Part shown: piece by piece, positions 22,385-30,940 of the stretch
Layout of the letters: every line of letters starts with the position of its first letter
How positions within the stretch are numbered: position 1 is the stretch's first letter
Assembly: GCA_900167895.1 (NCBI GenBank)
Contig: FUZR01000002.1
Location: forward strand, 186,001-250,000
Direction of reading: 5' to 3'
Source of the DNA: Bacteroidales bacterium WCE2004
GTDB taxonomy: Bacteria > Bacteroidota > Bacteroidia > Bacteroidales > UBA932
Length of the DNA: 64,000 nt
Notes under the pieces: model-generated
What the model was told of the DNA's origin: nothing
Seen by the model: the letters and a program-made list of their open reading frames with translations, nothing else
Databases searched by the model: none
Position numbers and translations under genes: made by a program

Positions 22385-24118
22385 ATGAGAATCCTTTTTG
22401 AAGATCAAGTGTATAGTCCCCAGTTGATGGAGGACCTCGGCCTTAGCCCGTTTGTGTATACGAGCAGGGACGGGAATGAGGCCGTGCTCCCTTATGTCGG
22501 CTATGTCTACTCTTCAAAAATCAACGACTCAATTTTCATCCTTCCTAAGGTCTTCTTATTTCAGGGAACAGGGATTATTGACGACAAACAGGCGAAACGC
22601 GAAATTGCTTTTGGCAAATACGACATCTATGCCGTTTCGGAAGTCACAGCAGAGCACAATCCCCTCAAGGAAGACGGACTCGACCGGGTACTTTTTGGCC
22701 TATCCACCTGGATATACCGCGCTATCGACAAATATTCCGCTCGGCACCCGAAGAGCGAAATCATCAAGCGCTCATTTATCCAAAGTGTGAATTCGCATAG
22801 CGGGGTTAATGACCAAACGCTTTTGGACACAGTGCTTTCACTGCTTGCCTTCAATAAGGAACACGCCAACCTATTTACCTACATTACGATTGTCAATTCC
22901 AGCGGGAATAATAAAATTCACTGGGGCAAGACTATCAGCAAGATTCAGCCGATAATACAGAATGGGACGCCTTTCTATGCAGAATTCCGCAACAAGAATA
23001 AGGCTATCAATTACGACGAGGAGCTTATCGTGCTATTCTACTCAGTACTTCATTACCTGAGACAACACTACTTCTTCCCCGTTCGCGCTAATCTCAACTA
23101 CGATCTGATTAAACCAGCAGCCATTGACGCGATGATTGAATCCTGTCGTGGCACCAAACTGCTTCGAGCAATACGTCGTAAATACTTCAAAGACGAATTA
23201 GTGCTATTGTGGAGACTATTGTACGCCTTCTTCGATAAATCCGAATCAATCCGGTCCGGCAAATCCAGAGAAGAGGCTCTTCTCGCCCGCTCTTTCGAAC
23301 GCGTATTTGAAGAGATGGTTGATGGCCTCATTGGCGATGACATTTTCGCCGATATGAAGTCCAACGAGGATGGCAAGGAAATAGACCACATCTATAAGGA
23401 GCGCTCCCTACTGGACGATACTCAAATCTACTACATCGGAGATAGCAAATACTACTTCTACGGGGATAATCTGGATAAGAAATCCCTCTACAAGCAGTTC
23501 ACGTACGCCAAGAACATCATCCAACTTAATATCGACATTTTCAACAAGCCATCTGATGAGCGAGAGGATGATGAGCAGCAAATCATCAGCGGAGTTCGTT
23601 ATCGAGACCCGCTGACGGAGGGTTACAACCTTACTCCGAACTTTTTTGTCCGAGGCTACATCAAAGCTGATGATCTGACTGATGGTCACGCATGTTATAG
23701 CGAGGATCGCTTGAGTCAGAACAATCAGATAATGCCCGACAATGTTCACTTTGAGAATCGTCCATTTGACAGAGACACTCTTGCACTCAAAGCGTACAAC
23801 ATCAACTTCCTATTCGTCCTTGCCTCTTATGTGACCAACGCAGACAATGATAATGTCAAGAAGCGTATTCGTAAGAAGTTCCGCAAGGATATGCTTGATG
23901 TCTTCAACGAGAAATTCGATTTCTTCAGAGTTACTCCAAACTCAGGAAGCATCCACAACTTCGTTGAAAAACACTTCGAAGAATTCATCGGTAAGATGTA
24001 TCATTCAGAAGGCGCAGACTTTATATGGTTTGCATTTAACAAAGGAACTGAATCATTGGAGCAACTACAAAATAAGTTCTCAAGCGAAGCTCAAATAACA
24101 CAATCAAAACTATACTAG
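22385..24118 (+). CDS. LlaJI/McrC-like restriction endonuclease subunit
   Basis: Nuclease partner of the McrB-like GTPase, 577 residues. The N-terminal part (about 1-250) is a McrC/LlaJI-type domain (LPYVGYVYSSKINDSIFILP). A PD-(D/E)xK nuclease core follows: D334 in EIDHIY, then D353-x-K355 in YYIGDSKYYFYG, and a KQFTYAKNIIQLN helix. This matches the LlaJI restriction endonuclease family. In LlaJI of Lactococcus the set is two m5C methyltransferases, an McrB-like R1 and this R2; all four are present here in the same order. It should cut unmethylated DNA at an asymmetric site. The SIR2 gene begins 4 nt after its stop. Confidence 0.85.
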   Translation: MRILFEDQVYSPQLMEDLGLSPFVYTSRDGNEAVLPYVGYVYSSKINDSIFILPKVFLFQGTGIIDDKQAKREIAFGKYDIYAVSEVTAEHNPLKEDGLDRVLFGLSTWIYRAIDKYSARHPKSEIIKRSFIQSVNSHSGVNDQTLLDTVLSLLAFNKEHANLFTYITIVNSSGNNKIHWGKTISKIQPIIQNGTPFYAEFRNKNKAINYDEELIVLFYSVLHYLRQHYFFPVRANLNYDLIKPAAIDAMIESCRGTKLLRAIRRKYFKDELVLLWRLLYAFFDKSESIRSGKSREEALLARSFERVFEEMVDGLIGDDIFADMKSNEDGKEIDHIYKERSLLDDTQIYYIGDSKYYFYGDNLDKKSLYKQFTYAKNIIQLNIDIFNKPSDEREDDEQQIISGVRYRDPLTEGYNLTPNFFVRGYIKADDLTDGHACYSEDRLSQNNQIMPDNVHFENRPFDRDTLALKAYNINFLFVLASYVTNADNDNVKKRIRKKFRKDMLDVFNEKFDFFRVTPNSGSIHNFVEKHFEEFIGKMYHSEGADFIWFAFNKGTESLEQLQNKFSSEAQITQSKLY

Positions 24119-24122
24119 GCTC

Positions 24123-26024
24123 ATGAATAAGTATCGCGAAATCATAGAGCTCGTTCGAAAGGAAGACGTCGCACTATTTGTCGGAGCGGGTTGTTCTATA
24201 AGCTCAGGCGCGCCAACCGGAATTCAACTCGCCCAAATAATATGGGAAAAGTTAGAACCTGATTTCAAAGATGAAAACGCTCATTCCTCCCTGCAGAAAG
24301 TATCTGAAGCCCTTATTTTACAAAACGGTAATAACCGAGATACACTTAATAAAGTAATATTCGATAACCTAGCAGGATTAGAGCCCTCATCGTTTCACAA
24401 ATTACTCCGCAAGATTCCTCACTTCCGGACAATTATAACCACGAATTTCGACTCCTTGATCGAAACTGCTTATTCTTTTTCCTATTTTCAAACTATTGTT
24501 AACGATCAGGAATTAGTTGCACTTAAGGAAAATGATATCCATCTCTTTAAAATTCACGGAGATGTATCACATCTTGATCAAATAATAGTTTCGGAAAGTG
24601 ATTATAGAAAGTTTTTACAATCTCCTCGCAACACATTGCTCTGGAGCAAAGTTATTAGTGAGTTCTCTTCAAAGCATGTTGTATTTGTCGGCTATAGCGC
24701 TGATGATCAAAATATACTTGGACTAATTGATCTTATTCAAAAACAATTGGAGGGAAAGGCCAAAAAGATGTTTCTTATATCTCCTTCTCTATCAAAAACT
24801 CAAGAGGCAAGATTAAAAACTCTGAGAATTAATCACATAAACGGCACTGGGGAAGAATTCCTTTCTTTTACATTTTCCGCGCTAAAAGATTCTTTTGGAG
24901 ATGACAAGTACGAAAACATCTGCTCACAGGATACTTTAACTCGCTTTGCTCTACTCTGCGGAGTTCAATTCTCCTTTGAGAACAATGGTAAACATACGAG
25001 TATTACTCGATGGAGAAGCTCAAATGGCTCGCCTTGCCCCTTGGAGATGAATATTACAACGAAGTCTCTTGATATTATTAAAGGGAAGACGCCAACAACC
25101 GTGACAGAAATTGTAAAAGGGTTCGGCATCCCGATGTATGCCTTATCACAGGACGAGATGGCGTCTTTTAAATTAAGAATCAATGAGTTGCGAATCAATG
25201 GAACAAATGAAATAACAAGAGTTTTGGTAGGGCCAGCCATCAATGACATAAATATTGCTTTTATCTCTAGAGAGCAATGTCTAAATTGTCGTTGTAAAGC
25301 GAAGAAGTATTCTAAAAATGGCGAGTGCCATATCCTTATTCCTACTCCAATATACAATTTAGAGCTAACAATTAGTTTCTCAAATATCACAAACAATGTG
25401 ATCACATGCTCCCTCACGATTAAGCTAAACGAGGGGCAATTTGAAGATTTGGAAGCTGCAATTCGATGGACAAAGCTTTTGGCTTGTATGCAAGACGGTG
25501 TAACTTTTACCCTTCATTTAGGTCCCATCGTTCTTAAAAATACTTCTTTCTCGCCCAATGGCGAAGGAGCCCCTATCTATAAAGAATGGATGGAATACTG
25601 TATGAACCTACACGACATTGAAGAAGCGTCCAATACTCTTCTGCCCTATTATGAAGGATTCACACCTAACAGTTTTCTATTCTCTAAGATTATCCGCTCG
25701 TATTTAAAGCACGAGGCTTTTAGTGACAAACCACGTGAAGCATATCAGACATTTACTGTTGATATTGATAAAGGAAGCTTCCAAGCCGACAGTCATGGTG
25801 ATTATTTAGCAAGAGTGATTACCCAAATAAATGGCCCCTTTTCGCTATGTGGTGTAGAGTATTCAATAGCTGAAGAAAGAGTGCTACTACAACACTGTAA
25901 GATAGAGCTCGTTGAAGCAATTGATAAAAAGAAAGAACGGCTTCATTTTACGAATCAAAATGAAACTGTTCAATACGAATACTGCGATAAAGAAGAACCA
26001 GATAGAATTATTCAGAAGCAGTAG
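24123..26024 (+). CDS. SIR2-domain protein with unknown C-terminal domain
   Basis: Last gene of the operon; 633 residues. Residues 1-about 250 are a SIR2 fold of the SIR2-like defence type: GAGCSISSGAPTG (21-33), TTNFDSLIE (106-114), KIHGD (143-147) and GYSADDQNI (190-198). The presumed catalytic N108, D110 and H145 are present, consistent with NAD hydrolysis on activation. Residues about 260-633 match nothing I know; they are beta-rich and hold a Cys-rich patch (QCLNCRCKAKK at about 386-396). A fusion of an NADase with a sensing domain is common in abortive-infection proteins. The 4-nt gap to the nuclease gene argues for co-expression. Confidence 0.8.
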   Translation: MNKYREIIELVRKEDVALFVGAGCSISSGAPTGIQLAQIIWEKLEPDFKDENAHSSLQKVSEALILQNGNNRDTLNKVIFDNLAGLEPSSFHKLLRKIPHFRTIITTNFDSLIETAYSFSYFQTIVNDQELVALKENDIHLFKIHGDVSHLDQIIVSESDYRKFLQSPRNTLLWSKVISEFSSKHVVFVGYSADDQNILGLIDLIQKQLEGKAKKMFLISPSLSKTQEARLKTLRINHINGTGEEFLSFTFSALKDSFGDDKYENICSQDTLTRFALLCGVQFSFENNGKHTSITRWRSSNGSPCPLEMNITTKSLDIIKGKTPTTVTEIVKGFGIPMYALSQDEMASFKLRINELRINGTNEITRVLVGPAINDINIAFISREQCLNCRCKAKKYSKNGECHILIPTPIYNLELTISFSNITNNVITCSLTIKLNEGQFEDLEAAIRWTKLLACMQDGVTFTLHLGPIVLKNTSFSPNGEGAPIYKEWMEYCMNLHDIEEASNTLLPYYEGFTPNSFLFSKIIRSYLKHEAFSDKPREAYQTFTVDIDKGSFQADSHGDYLARVITQINGPFSLCGVEYSIAEERVLLQHCKIELVEAIDKKKERLHFTNQNETVQYEYCDKEEPDRIIQKQ

Positions 26025-26233
26025 ACAACAGGCTTAGGCACATTCTTTCTTAGGGCACATAAGTTAAAACAAGGAATAGCTCTAAAATTGATGCATTTTT
26101 GGAGAACACTTCTGGAGAATTTATATTTGCCCGGCCTTTTCGTCTATTCCTCACGTTGGACGCGATTGATGAGTGATGCCCGAATAGGTCGCTCTTGATT
26201 GTCCTTGCCGGCGCAGAATGCGGGATTTATTCG

Positions 26234-26241
26234 TAATTTTG
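26234..26241 (+). promoter_or_regulatory. -7 promoter element right before the HD nucleotidase gene
   Basis: TAATTTTG matches TAnnTTTG and ends only 4 nt before the ATG at 26246, so the transcript is probably leaderless or nearly so. The preceding 200 bp (26025-26233) hold no gene and mark the right edge of the AT-rich island. Confidence 0.5.
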
Positions 26242-26245
26242 CCGT

Positions 26246-26833
26246 ATGACACGTCTTGAGCAACAACTGAGCTTCATCCTGGAGATCGACAAGGAGAAGA
26301 ACATCTTCCGGCAGACGCATCTGTCGGGCGGCGGGCGGGCCGAGAACGACGCAGAGCACGCCTGGCACATGGCCACGATGGCGTGGCTGCTGCGCGAATA
26401 CGCCAACGAGCCCGTGGACATCGCGCGGGTGATGATGATGTGCCTGATCCACGACATCGTGGAGATCGACGCGGGCGACACGTATGCTTATGACCCGGCG
26501 GGCCTGCAGACGCAGCAGGCGCGCGAGCAGGCCGCCAAGGAGCGCATCTATGCGCTGCTGCCGGAGGACCAGCGCGCGGAGCTGACGGCGCTCTTCGACG
26601 AGTTCGAGGCGTGGAGCTCGCCGGAAGCCCGCTTCGCGCACGTGATGGACAATCTGCAGCCGCTGCTGCTCAACAACTCCAACGGGGGCGCTGACTGGAA
26701 GGCGCACGGCGTCAAGGCGGCGCAGGTGCGCGGCCGCCAGGGCCGCAACCGCCTCGGCTCCGAGCGCCTCGGCGAGCTCACCGAGAGCATCATCGCCGCC
26801 AACGTCGCCGCCGGCATCCTCCCGGAAGAATAA
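26246..26833 (+). CDS. HD-domain 5-prime-deoxynucleotidase-like hydrolase
   Basis: Protein of 195 residues, a compact HD phosphohydrolase. The metal site is H38 (ENDAEHAWHMA), H69-D70 (CLIHDIVEID) and D135 (HVMDNLQP), the arrangement seen in YfbR/YGK1-like enzymes that remove phosphate from deoxynucleoside monophosphates. Cytoplasmic, no signal peptide. GC-rich core codon use returns here directly after the defence island. Exact substrate unproven. The following esterase gene has its own -7 element, so this is a single-gene unit. Confidence 0.85.
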   Translation: MTRLEQQLSFILEIDKEKNIFRQTHLSGGGRAENDAEHAWHMATMAWLLREYANEPVDIARVMMMCLIHDIVEIDAGDTYAYDPAGLQTQQAREQAAKERIYALLPEDQRAELTALFDEFEAWSSPEARFAHVMDNLQPLLLNNSNGGADWKAHGVKAAQVRGRQGRNRLGSERLGELTESIIAANVAAGILPEE

Positions 26834-26838
26834 AAGTG

Positions 26839-26846
26839 TATCTTTG
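26839..26846 (+). promoter_or_regulatory. -7 promoter element for the esterase gene
   Basis: TATCTTTG, exact TAnnTTTG match, just after the HD gene stop and 5 nt before the ATG at 26852; another very short leader. Confidence 0.5.
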
Positions 26847-26851
26847 CGTAT

Positions 26852-27745
26852 ATGAAACTTCGGACCTTAGCCATAGTCTGCCTGATGATGAGCCTGTCTG
26901 TCACTGCCGGTGCGCAGATGCGTTCGCGCACGTATCGTATTCCCCGTCCTGACTACAAGAAGATGGGGGTCCTCGTCCTGACGCCCAAGGAAAGTAAAGA
27001 AGAGCTCCGGACCGGGATCCTGTGGCTCCATGGCGGCGGGTATATCTCCGGGGTGAAGTCGATGGCGAAGTGGGTCGGAAGGCCCAAAGAGCTGGTCCGG
27101 AAATATGGGGCGGTGGTCGTGTCGCCGGGCTACCGGCTGTCGTTCGAGCACCCCTACCCTGCGGCCATCGAAGACTGCTACACCGCGCTGGAATGGATGG
27201 TCGCGCACGCCGACGAGCTCGGGATCCGCTCCGACCAGATCTTCGTGGGCGGCGAGAGCGCGGGCGGCGGGCTGGCCGCGGCGCTCTGCATCCTGGCCCG
27301 CGACCGCGGCGAGATCCGCATCGCCTACCAGATGCCCCTCTACCCGATGCTGGACGACCGCGACACCGAGTCGTCGCGCGACAACCACAACAGGGTCTGG
27401 GACACGCCCCGCAACCACTACGGCTGGCAGCAGTACCTCGGGGTGCTGTACGGCTCGCGCTGGGTGCCGCCGTATGCGGCGGCCGCGCGCGAGACCGACT
27501 ACCGCGGCCTGCCCCCCTGCTACACCTTCGTCTGCAAGGGCGAACCCTTCTACAGCGAGACCGTGACCTACTGCGAGAACCTCCGCAAGGCGGGCGTGGA
27601 AGTGGCCTACGACGTGTTCGAGGGCCTCTACCACGCGTTCGACATCTACCAGCCCGACCTACCGGAGTCGCGCCTCGCGGCCGACAGCTTCGAGCAGCAC
27701 TACCTCTATGCGCGCGAGCATTATTTCGCGCCGCAGGAGCGGTAA
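26852..27745 (+). CDS. Secreted alpha/beta hydrolase (HSL-type esterase)
   Basis: Exported esterase of 297 residues with signal peptide MKLRTLAIVCLMMSLSVTAGAQ. The hormone-sensitive-lipase layout is clear: oxyanion-hole HGGG (60-63), nucleophile elbow GGESAGG with Ser136, an acidic residue in CKGEPFYSE and the catalytic His in GLYHAFD (about 262). The family usually has Asp at the acid position (G-x-x-D-P); here it is G-E-P, so Glu may serve or another residue may take over. Acts on short acyl esters, perhaps from plant polymers, in the periplasm. Confidence 0.85.
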   Translation: MKLRTLAIVCLMMSLSVTAGAQMRSRTYRIPRPDYKKMGVLVLTPKESKEELRTGILWLHGGGYISGVKSMAKWVGRPKELVRKYGAVVVSPGYRLSFEHPYPAAIEDCYTALEWMVAHADELGIRSDQIFVGGESAGGGLAAALCILARDRGEIRIAYQMPLYPMLDDRDTESSRDNHNRVWDTPRNHYGWQQYLGVLYGSRWVPPYAAAARETDYRGLPPCYTFVCKGEPFYSETVTYCENLRKAGVEVAYDVFEGLYHAFDIYQPDLPESRLAADSFEQHYLYAREHYFAPQER

Positions 27746-27748
27746 AAA

Positions 27749-27767
27749 TTTCGCCCGACGGGCGAAA
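27749..27767. terminator. Terminator-like hairpin
   Basis: TTTCGCCC-GAC-GGGCGAAA, a perfect 8-bp stem with a 3-nt loop just after the esterase stop. It is flanked by A/T runs on both sides, so it could stop transcripts in either direction; the uridine run is better on the minus strand. Confidence 0.45.
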
Positions 27768-27771
27768 AAAA

Positions 27772-27804
27772 TTTGCAGCTTTCCGGTAAAAAGATGTAAA
27801 TTTG
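27772..27804 (+). promoter_or_regulatory. Promoter of the DUF1846-glpABC operon
   Basis: TTTG (27772-27775), 21-bp spacer, TAAATTTG (27797-27804); the ATG follows 37 nt later. Confidence 0.6.
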
Positions 27805-27841
27805 TAACCCGTATTTAAAGCACTTTTAAAGCAATTCTCTA

Positions 27842-29338
27842 ATGAAATACGGGTACGACAACGACAAATATCTGAAGATCCAGTCGGAGCGCATCAAAGA
27901 ACGCATCGCCCAGTTCGGCAACAAACTCTACATGGAGTTCGGCGGCAAGCTCTTCGACGACTACCACGCCAGCCGCGTGCTTCCGGGATTCGAGCCGGAC
28001 AGCAAGTTCAAGATGCTCTACACGCTCAAGGACGACCTCGAGATCGTCATCGTGATCAGCGCCGTGGACATCGAGAAGAACAAGATCCGCAACGACCTCG
28101 GCATCACCTACGACGTGGACGTGCTGCGCCTGCGGGACGAGTTCCTGGCGCGCGACTTCAGCGTCAACAGCGTCGTCATCACCCACTACAACGGCCAGGG
28201 CAGCGCCGACGCCTACCGCAAGCGTCTGGAGCGCATGGGCATCAAGGTCTATTACCACTACACGATTGAAGGCTATCCCCACAACGTGGCCCTGATCGAC
28301 TCCGACGAAGGATTCGGCAAGAACGACTACGTCCAGACGACCAAGCCCCTGGTGGTCGTGACCGCCCCGGGCCCCGGCTCCGGCAAGATGGCCGTCTGCC
28401 TGAGCCAGCTCTACCAGGAGAACAAGCGCGGCATCAAGGCCGGCTACGCCAAGTTCGAGACCTTCCCGGTCTGGAGCCTGCCGCTCAACCACCCGGTCAA
28501 CATCGCCTACGAGGCCGCCACGGCCGACCTCGACGATGTCAACATGATCGACCCGTTCCACCTCGAAGCCTACGGCGAGACCGCCGTCAACTATAACCGC
28601 GACATCGAGATCTTCCCGGTGATGAACGCCCTGTTCAAGGACATCTACGGGGAGTCGCCCTACAAGTCGCCGACCGACATGGGCGTCAACATGATCGGCT
28701 CCTGCATCAGCGACGACGAAGTGTGCCGCGAGGCCTCCCGCCAAGAGATCATCCGCCGCTACTACACCGCCCTGTGCCAGTTTGCCGACGGCAAAGCCAC
28801 GGAGGCCGAAGTCAACAAGCTGGCCCTCGTGATGAAGAAGGCCGGCATCACCACCGCCGACCGCAAGACCACCGTCGCCGCGCACGAGCGCCTCGAGAAG
28901 CGGGGCGGCGCGACCGCGGCCATCGAGCTGGAGGACGGCACGATCCTGACGGCGGAGACCTCTCCCCTGCTCGGCCCGAGCGCCGCGCTCCTGCTCAACG
29001 CGCTCAAGCACCTGGCCGGCATCCCCCACAACATCAAGCTCATCCCGCAGATGATGATCGCCCCGATCCAGAAGACCAAGGTGGACTACCTGCACGGCCA
29101 CAACCCGCGCCTGCACACCGACGAGGTCCTGGTGACGATCTCCATCCTGAGCCTGATGGACGAGAAGTGCAAGATGGCCCTGGACCAGCTTCCCAAGCTG
29201 GCCGGCGCCCAGGTGCACTCCACCGTGATGCTGGGCGAAGTGGACCGCAAGACGTTCCAGAAACTCGGCATCGGCCTGACCTGCGATCCGGTCCGCAAGA
29301 TCACGGATCCCAAGACCCATACCGAAGAAGAGATATAG
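27842..29338 (+). CDS. DUF1846 domain protein
   Basis: Cytoplasmic protein of 498 residues, full family length. A Rossmann-like core is evident with a P-loop-like turn APGPGSGKMAVCLSQLY (about 178-194) and conserved blocks DVDVLRLRDEFLARDF, TTKPLVVVTAPG and GVNMIGSCI. The family is widespread in Firmicutes and Bacteroidota and has no established reaction. Only 9 nt separate it from glpA, so it is transcribed with the glycerol-3-phosphate dehydrogenase genes; that link is worth noting but does not define a function. Confidence 0.88.
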   Translation: MKYGYDNDKYLKIQSERIKERIAQFGNKLYMEFGGKLFDDYHASRVLPGFEPDSKFKMLYTLKDDLEIVIVISAVDIEKNKIRNDLGITYDVDVLRLRDEFLARDFSVNSVVITHYNGQGSADAYRKRLERMGIKVYYHYTIEGYPHNVALIDSDEGFGKNDYVQTTKPLVVVTAPGPGSGKMAVCLSQLYQENKRGIKAGYAKFETFPVWSLPLNHPVNIAYEAATADLDDVNMIDPFHLEAYGETAVNYNRDIEIFPVMNALFKDIYGESPYKSPTDMGVNMIGSCISDDEVCREASRQEIIRRYYTALCQFADGKATEAEVNKLALVMKKAGITTADRKTTVAAHERLEKRGGATAAIELEDGTILTAETSPLLGPSAALLLNALKHLAGIPHNIKLIPQMMIAPIQKTKVDYLHGHNPRLHTDEVLVTISILSLMDEKCKMALDQLPKLAGAQVHSTVMLGEVDRKTFQKLGIGLTCDPVRKITDPKTHTEEEI

Positions 29339-29347
29339 TATACTGAT

Positions 29348-30940
29348 ATGGATGCCCGGGAGTTCGATGTAATCATCATCGGCGGCGGCATCACCGGCGC
29401 CGGCACGCAGCGTGACTGTGCGATGCGCGGCCTGCGTACGCTCCTGATCGAGCGCTCCGACATCGCGACGGGCGCCACGGGACGCAACCACGGCATGCTC
29501 CACTCCGGGGCGCGCTACGCCGTGAGCGACCCGGAGTCCGCCGCGGAGTGCATCCGGGAGAACCAAATCCTGCGGCAGATCGCCGCACATTGCATCGAAG
29601 AGACGGACGGCCTGTTCGTCACCCTCCCCGAGGACGACCCGCACTACCAGGCGACCTTCGTGGACGCCTGCCGGCGGGCCGGGATCCGGGCCGAGGTCAT
29701 CGACCCGGCCCAGGCCCGGCGGCTGGAGCCGTCGGTCAACCCGGCCCTGACGGGCGCCGTGCGCGTGCCCGACGGCGCCGTGGACCCGTTCCGCCTGTGC
29801 GCCGCCAACATGCTGGACGCCAAGATCCGCGGCGGCCAGGTGCGGCTGCACGTGGACGTGACGGGGTTCATCCGCGAGGGCGACGCCCTGGTGGGCGTGC
29901 ACACGCGCAACCGCCTGACGGGCGAGAAGGTGGACTATTTCGCGCCGGTCATCGTCAACGCCGCCGGCATCTGGGGGCACGGCATCGCTGCCCTGGCGGA
30001 CGTGGACATCAAGATGTACCCGGCCAAGGGTGCGCTGCTTATCTTCGCGCACCGCGTCAACCAGATGGTGATCAACCGCTGCCGGATGCCGTCCAATGCG
30101 GATATCCTGGCGCCGGGCGACACCGTCTGCATCGTGGGCACCACGTCCACGCGCATCCCCTACAAGAACCTCTTCAACGTGGCGGTGACGCCCGAAGAGG
30201 TGGACCTGCTCATCACGGAGGGCGCCAAGCTGGCCCCTTCGCTGGCCTCGACGCGCATCCTGCGCGCCTTCGCGGGCGTGCGTCCGCTCGTGAGCGCGGA
30301 CGACGATCCCACCGGGCGCAGCATCTCGCGCGGCATCGTGTGCCTGGACCACGAGGAGCGGGACGGACTGAAAGGATTCATCACGATCACGGGCGGCAAG
30401 CTGATGACCTACCGCCTGATGGCCGAGCGGGCCACCGACCTGGTGTGCCGCAAGCTCGGCGTCGACAAGCCCTGCACCACGGCCACCACGCCGCTGCCGG
30501 GCTCCGAGGAGCGCTCCTACGAGGCGGTGGCCCAGCGCATCTGGGAGGCGCCTTCGACGGCGCAGAAGGCCGCCGCGTCGCGCCTGGGCACGGACGCGGC
30601 CCGGCTGCGCGACGACCGCGCCGGCACGGCGCTGGTGTGCGAGTGCGAGGAGGTGTCGGTGAGCGAGATCGACAATGCGATCGAGCGGCTCGACGTCTCC
30701 ACGCTCACGGACCTGCGGCGCCGTACGCGCGTGGGGATGGGTACCTGCCAGGGCGGGTTCTGCGCCTGCCGCGCGGCGGGCATGCTGGCCCGCGCGCACG
30801 GCGACACCGACAAGGCCCGCAAGGACCTCCGGAACTTCATGACAGAGCGCTGGAAGGGCAATTTCCCCATCGGATGGGGCGACACCCTCCGCGAAGCGGA
30901 ATACACGCAGTGGGTCTATAAACACGTCCTGGGCTTATGA
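29348..30940 (+). CDS. glpA: Anaerobic glycerol-3-phosphate dehydrogenase, subunit A
   Basis: FAD-dependent oxidoreductase of 530 residues that oxidises sn-glycerol-3-phosphate to dihydroxyacetone phosphate. The N-terminal dinucleotide motif is VIIIGGGITGAG (8-19), followed by ATGATGRNHGMLHSGARYA, the substrate/FAD block of GlpA/GlpD. The C-terminal part carries a BFD-like [2Fe-2S] domain with Cys pairs starting at C431 (CECE) and C467 (CQGGFCAC). Together with GlpB and GlpC it forms the membrane-associated anaerobic enzyme that feeds electrons to menaquinone. The glpB start overlaps its stop by 4 nt. Confidence 0.93.
   Translation: MDAREFDVIIIGGGITGAGTQRDCAMRGLRTLLIERSDIATGATGRNHGMLHSGARYAVSDPESAAECIRENQILRQIAAHCIEETDGLFVTLPEDDPHYQATFVDACRRAGIRAEVIDPAQARRLEPSVNPALTGAVRVPDGAVDPFRLCAANMLDAKIRGGQVRLHVDVTGFIREGDALVGVHTRNRLTGEKVDYFAPVIVNAAGIWGHGIAALADVDIKMYPAKGALLIFAHRVNQMVINRCRMPSNADILAPGDTVCIVGTTSTRIPYKNLFNVAVTPEEVDLLITEGAKLAPSLASTRILRAFAGVRPLVSADDDPTGRSISRGIVCLDHEERDGLKGFITITGGKLMTYRLMAERATDLVCRKLGVDKPCTTATTPLPGSEERSYEAVAQRIWEAPSTAQKAAASRLGTDAARLRDDRAGTALVCECEEVSVSEIDNAIERLDVSTLTDLRRRTRVGMGTCQGGFCACRAAGMLARAHGDTDKARKDLRNFMTERWKGNFPIGWGDTLREAEYTQWVYKHVLGL

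Noticed and set aside
13848..26233. Integrase or tRNA-associated attachment site for the defence island
   Set aside because: I searched both edges by eye and found no integrase, transposase, tRNA gene or matching terminal repeats; the only tRNA is at 44.5 kb.
27839..30925. 1028-codon open frame opposite DUF1846 and glpA
   Set aside because: Spans two well-supported genes on the other strand and has the His/Arg/Val-rich low-complexity composition typical of antisense frames in GC-rich DNA.
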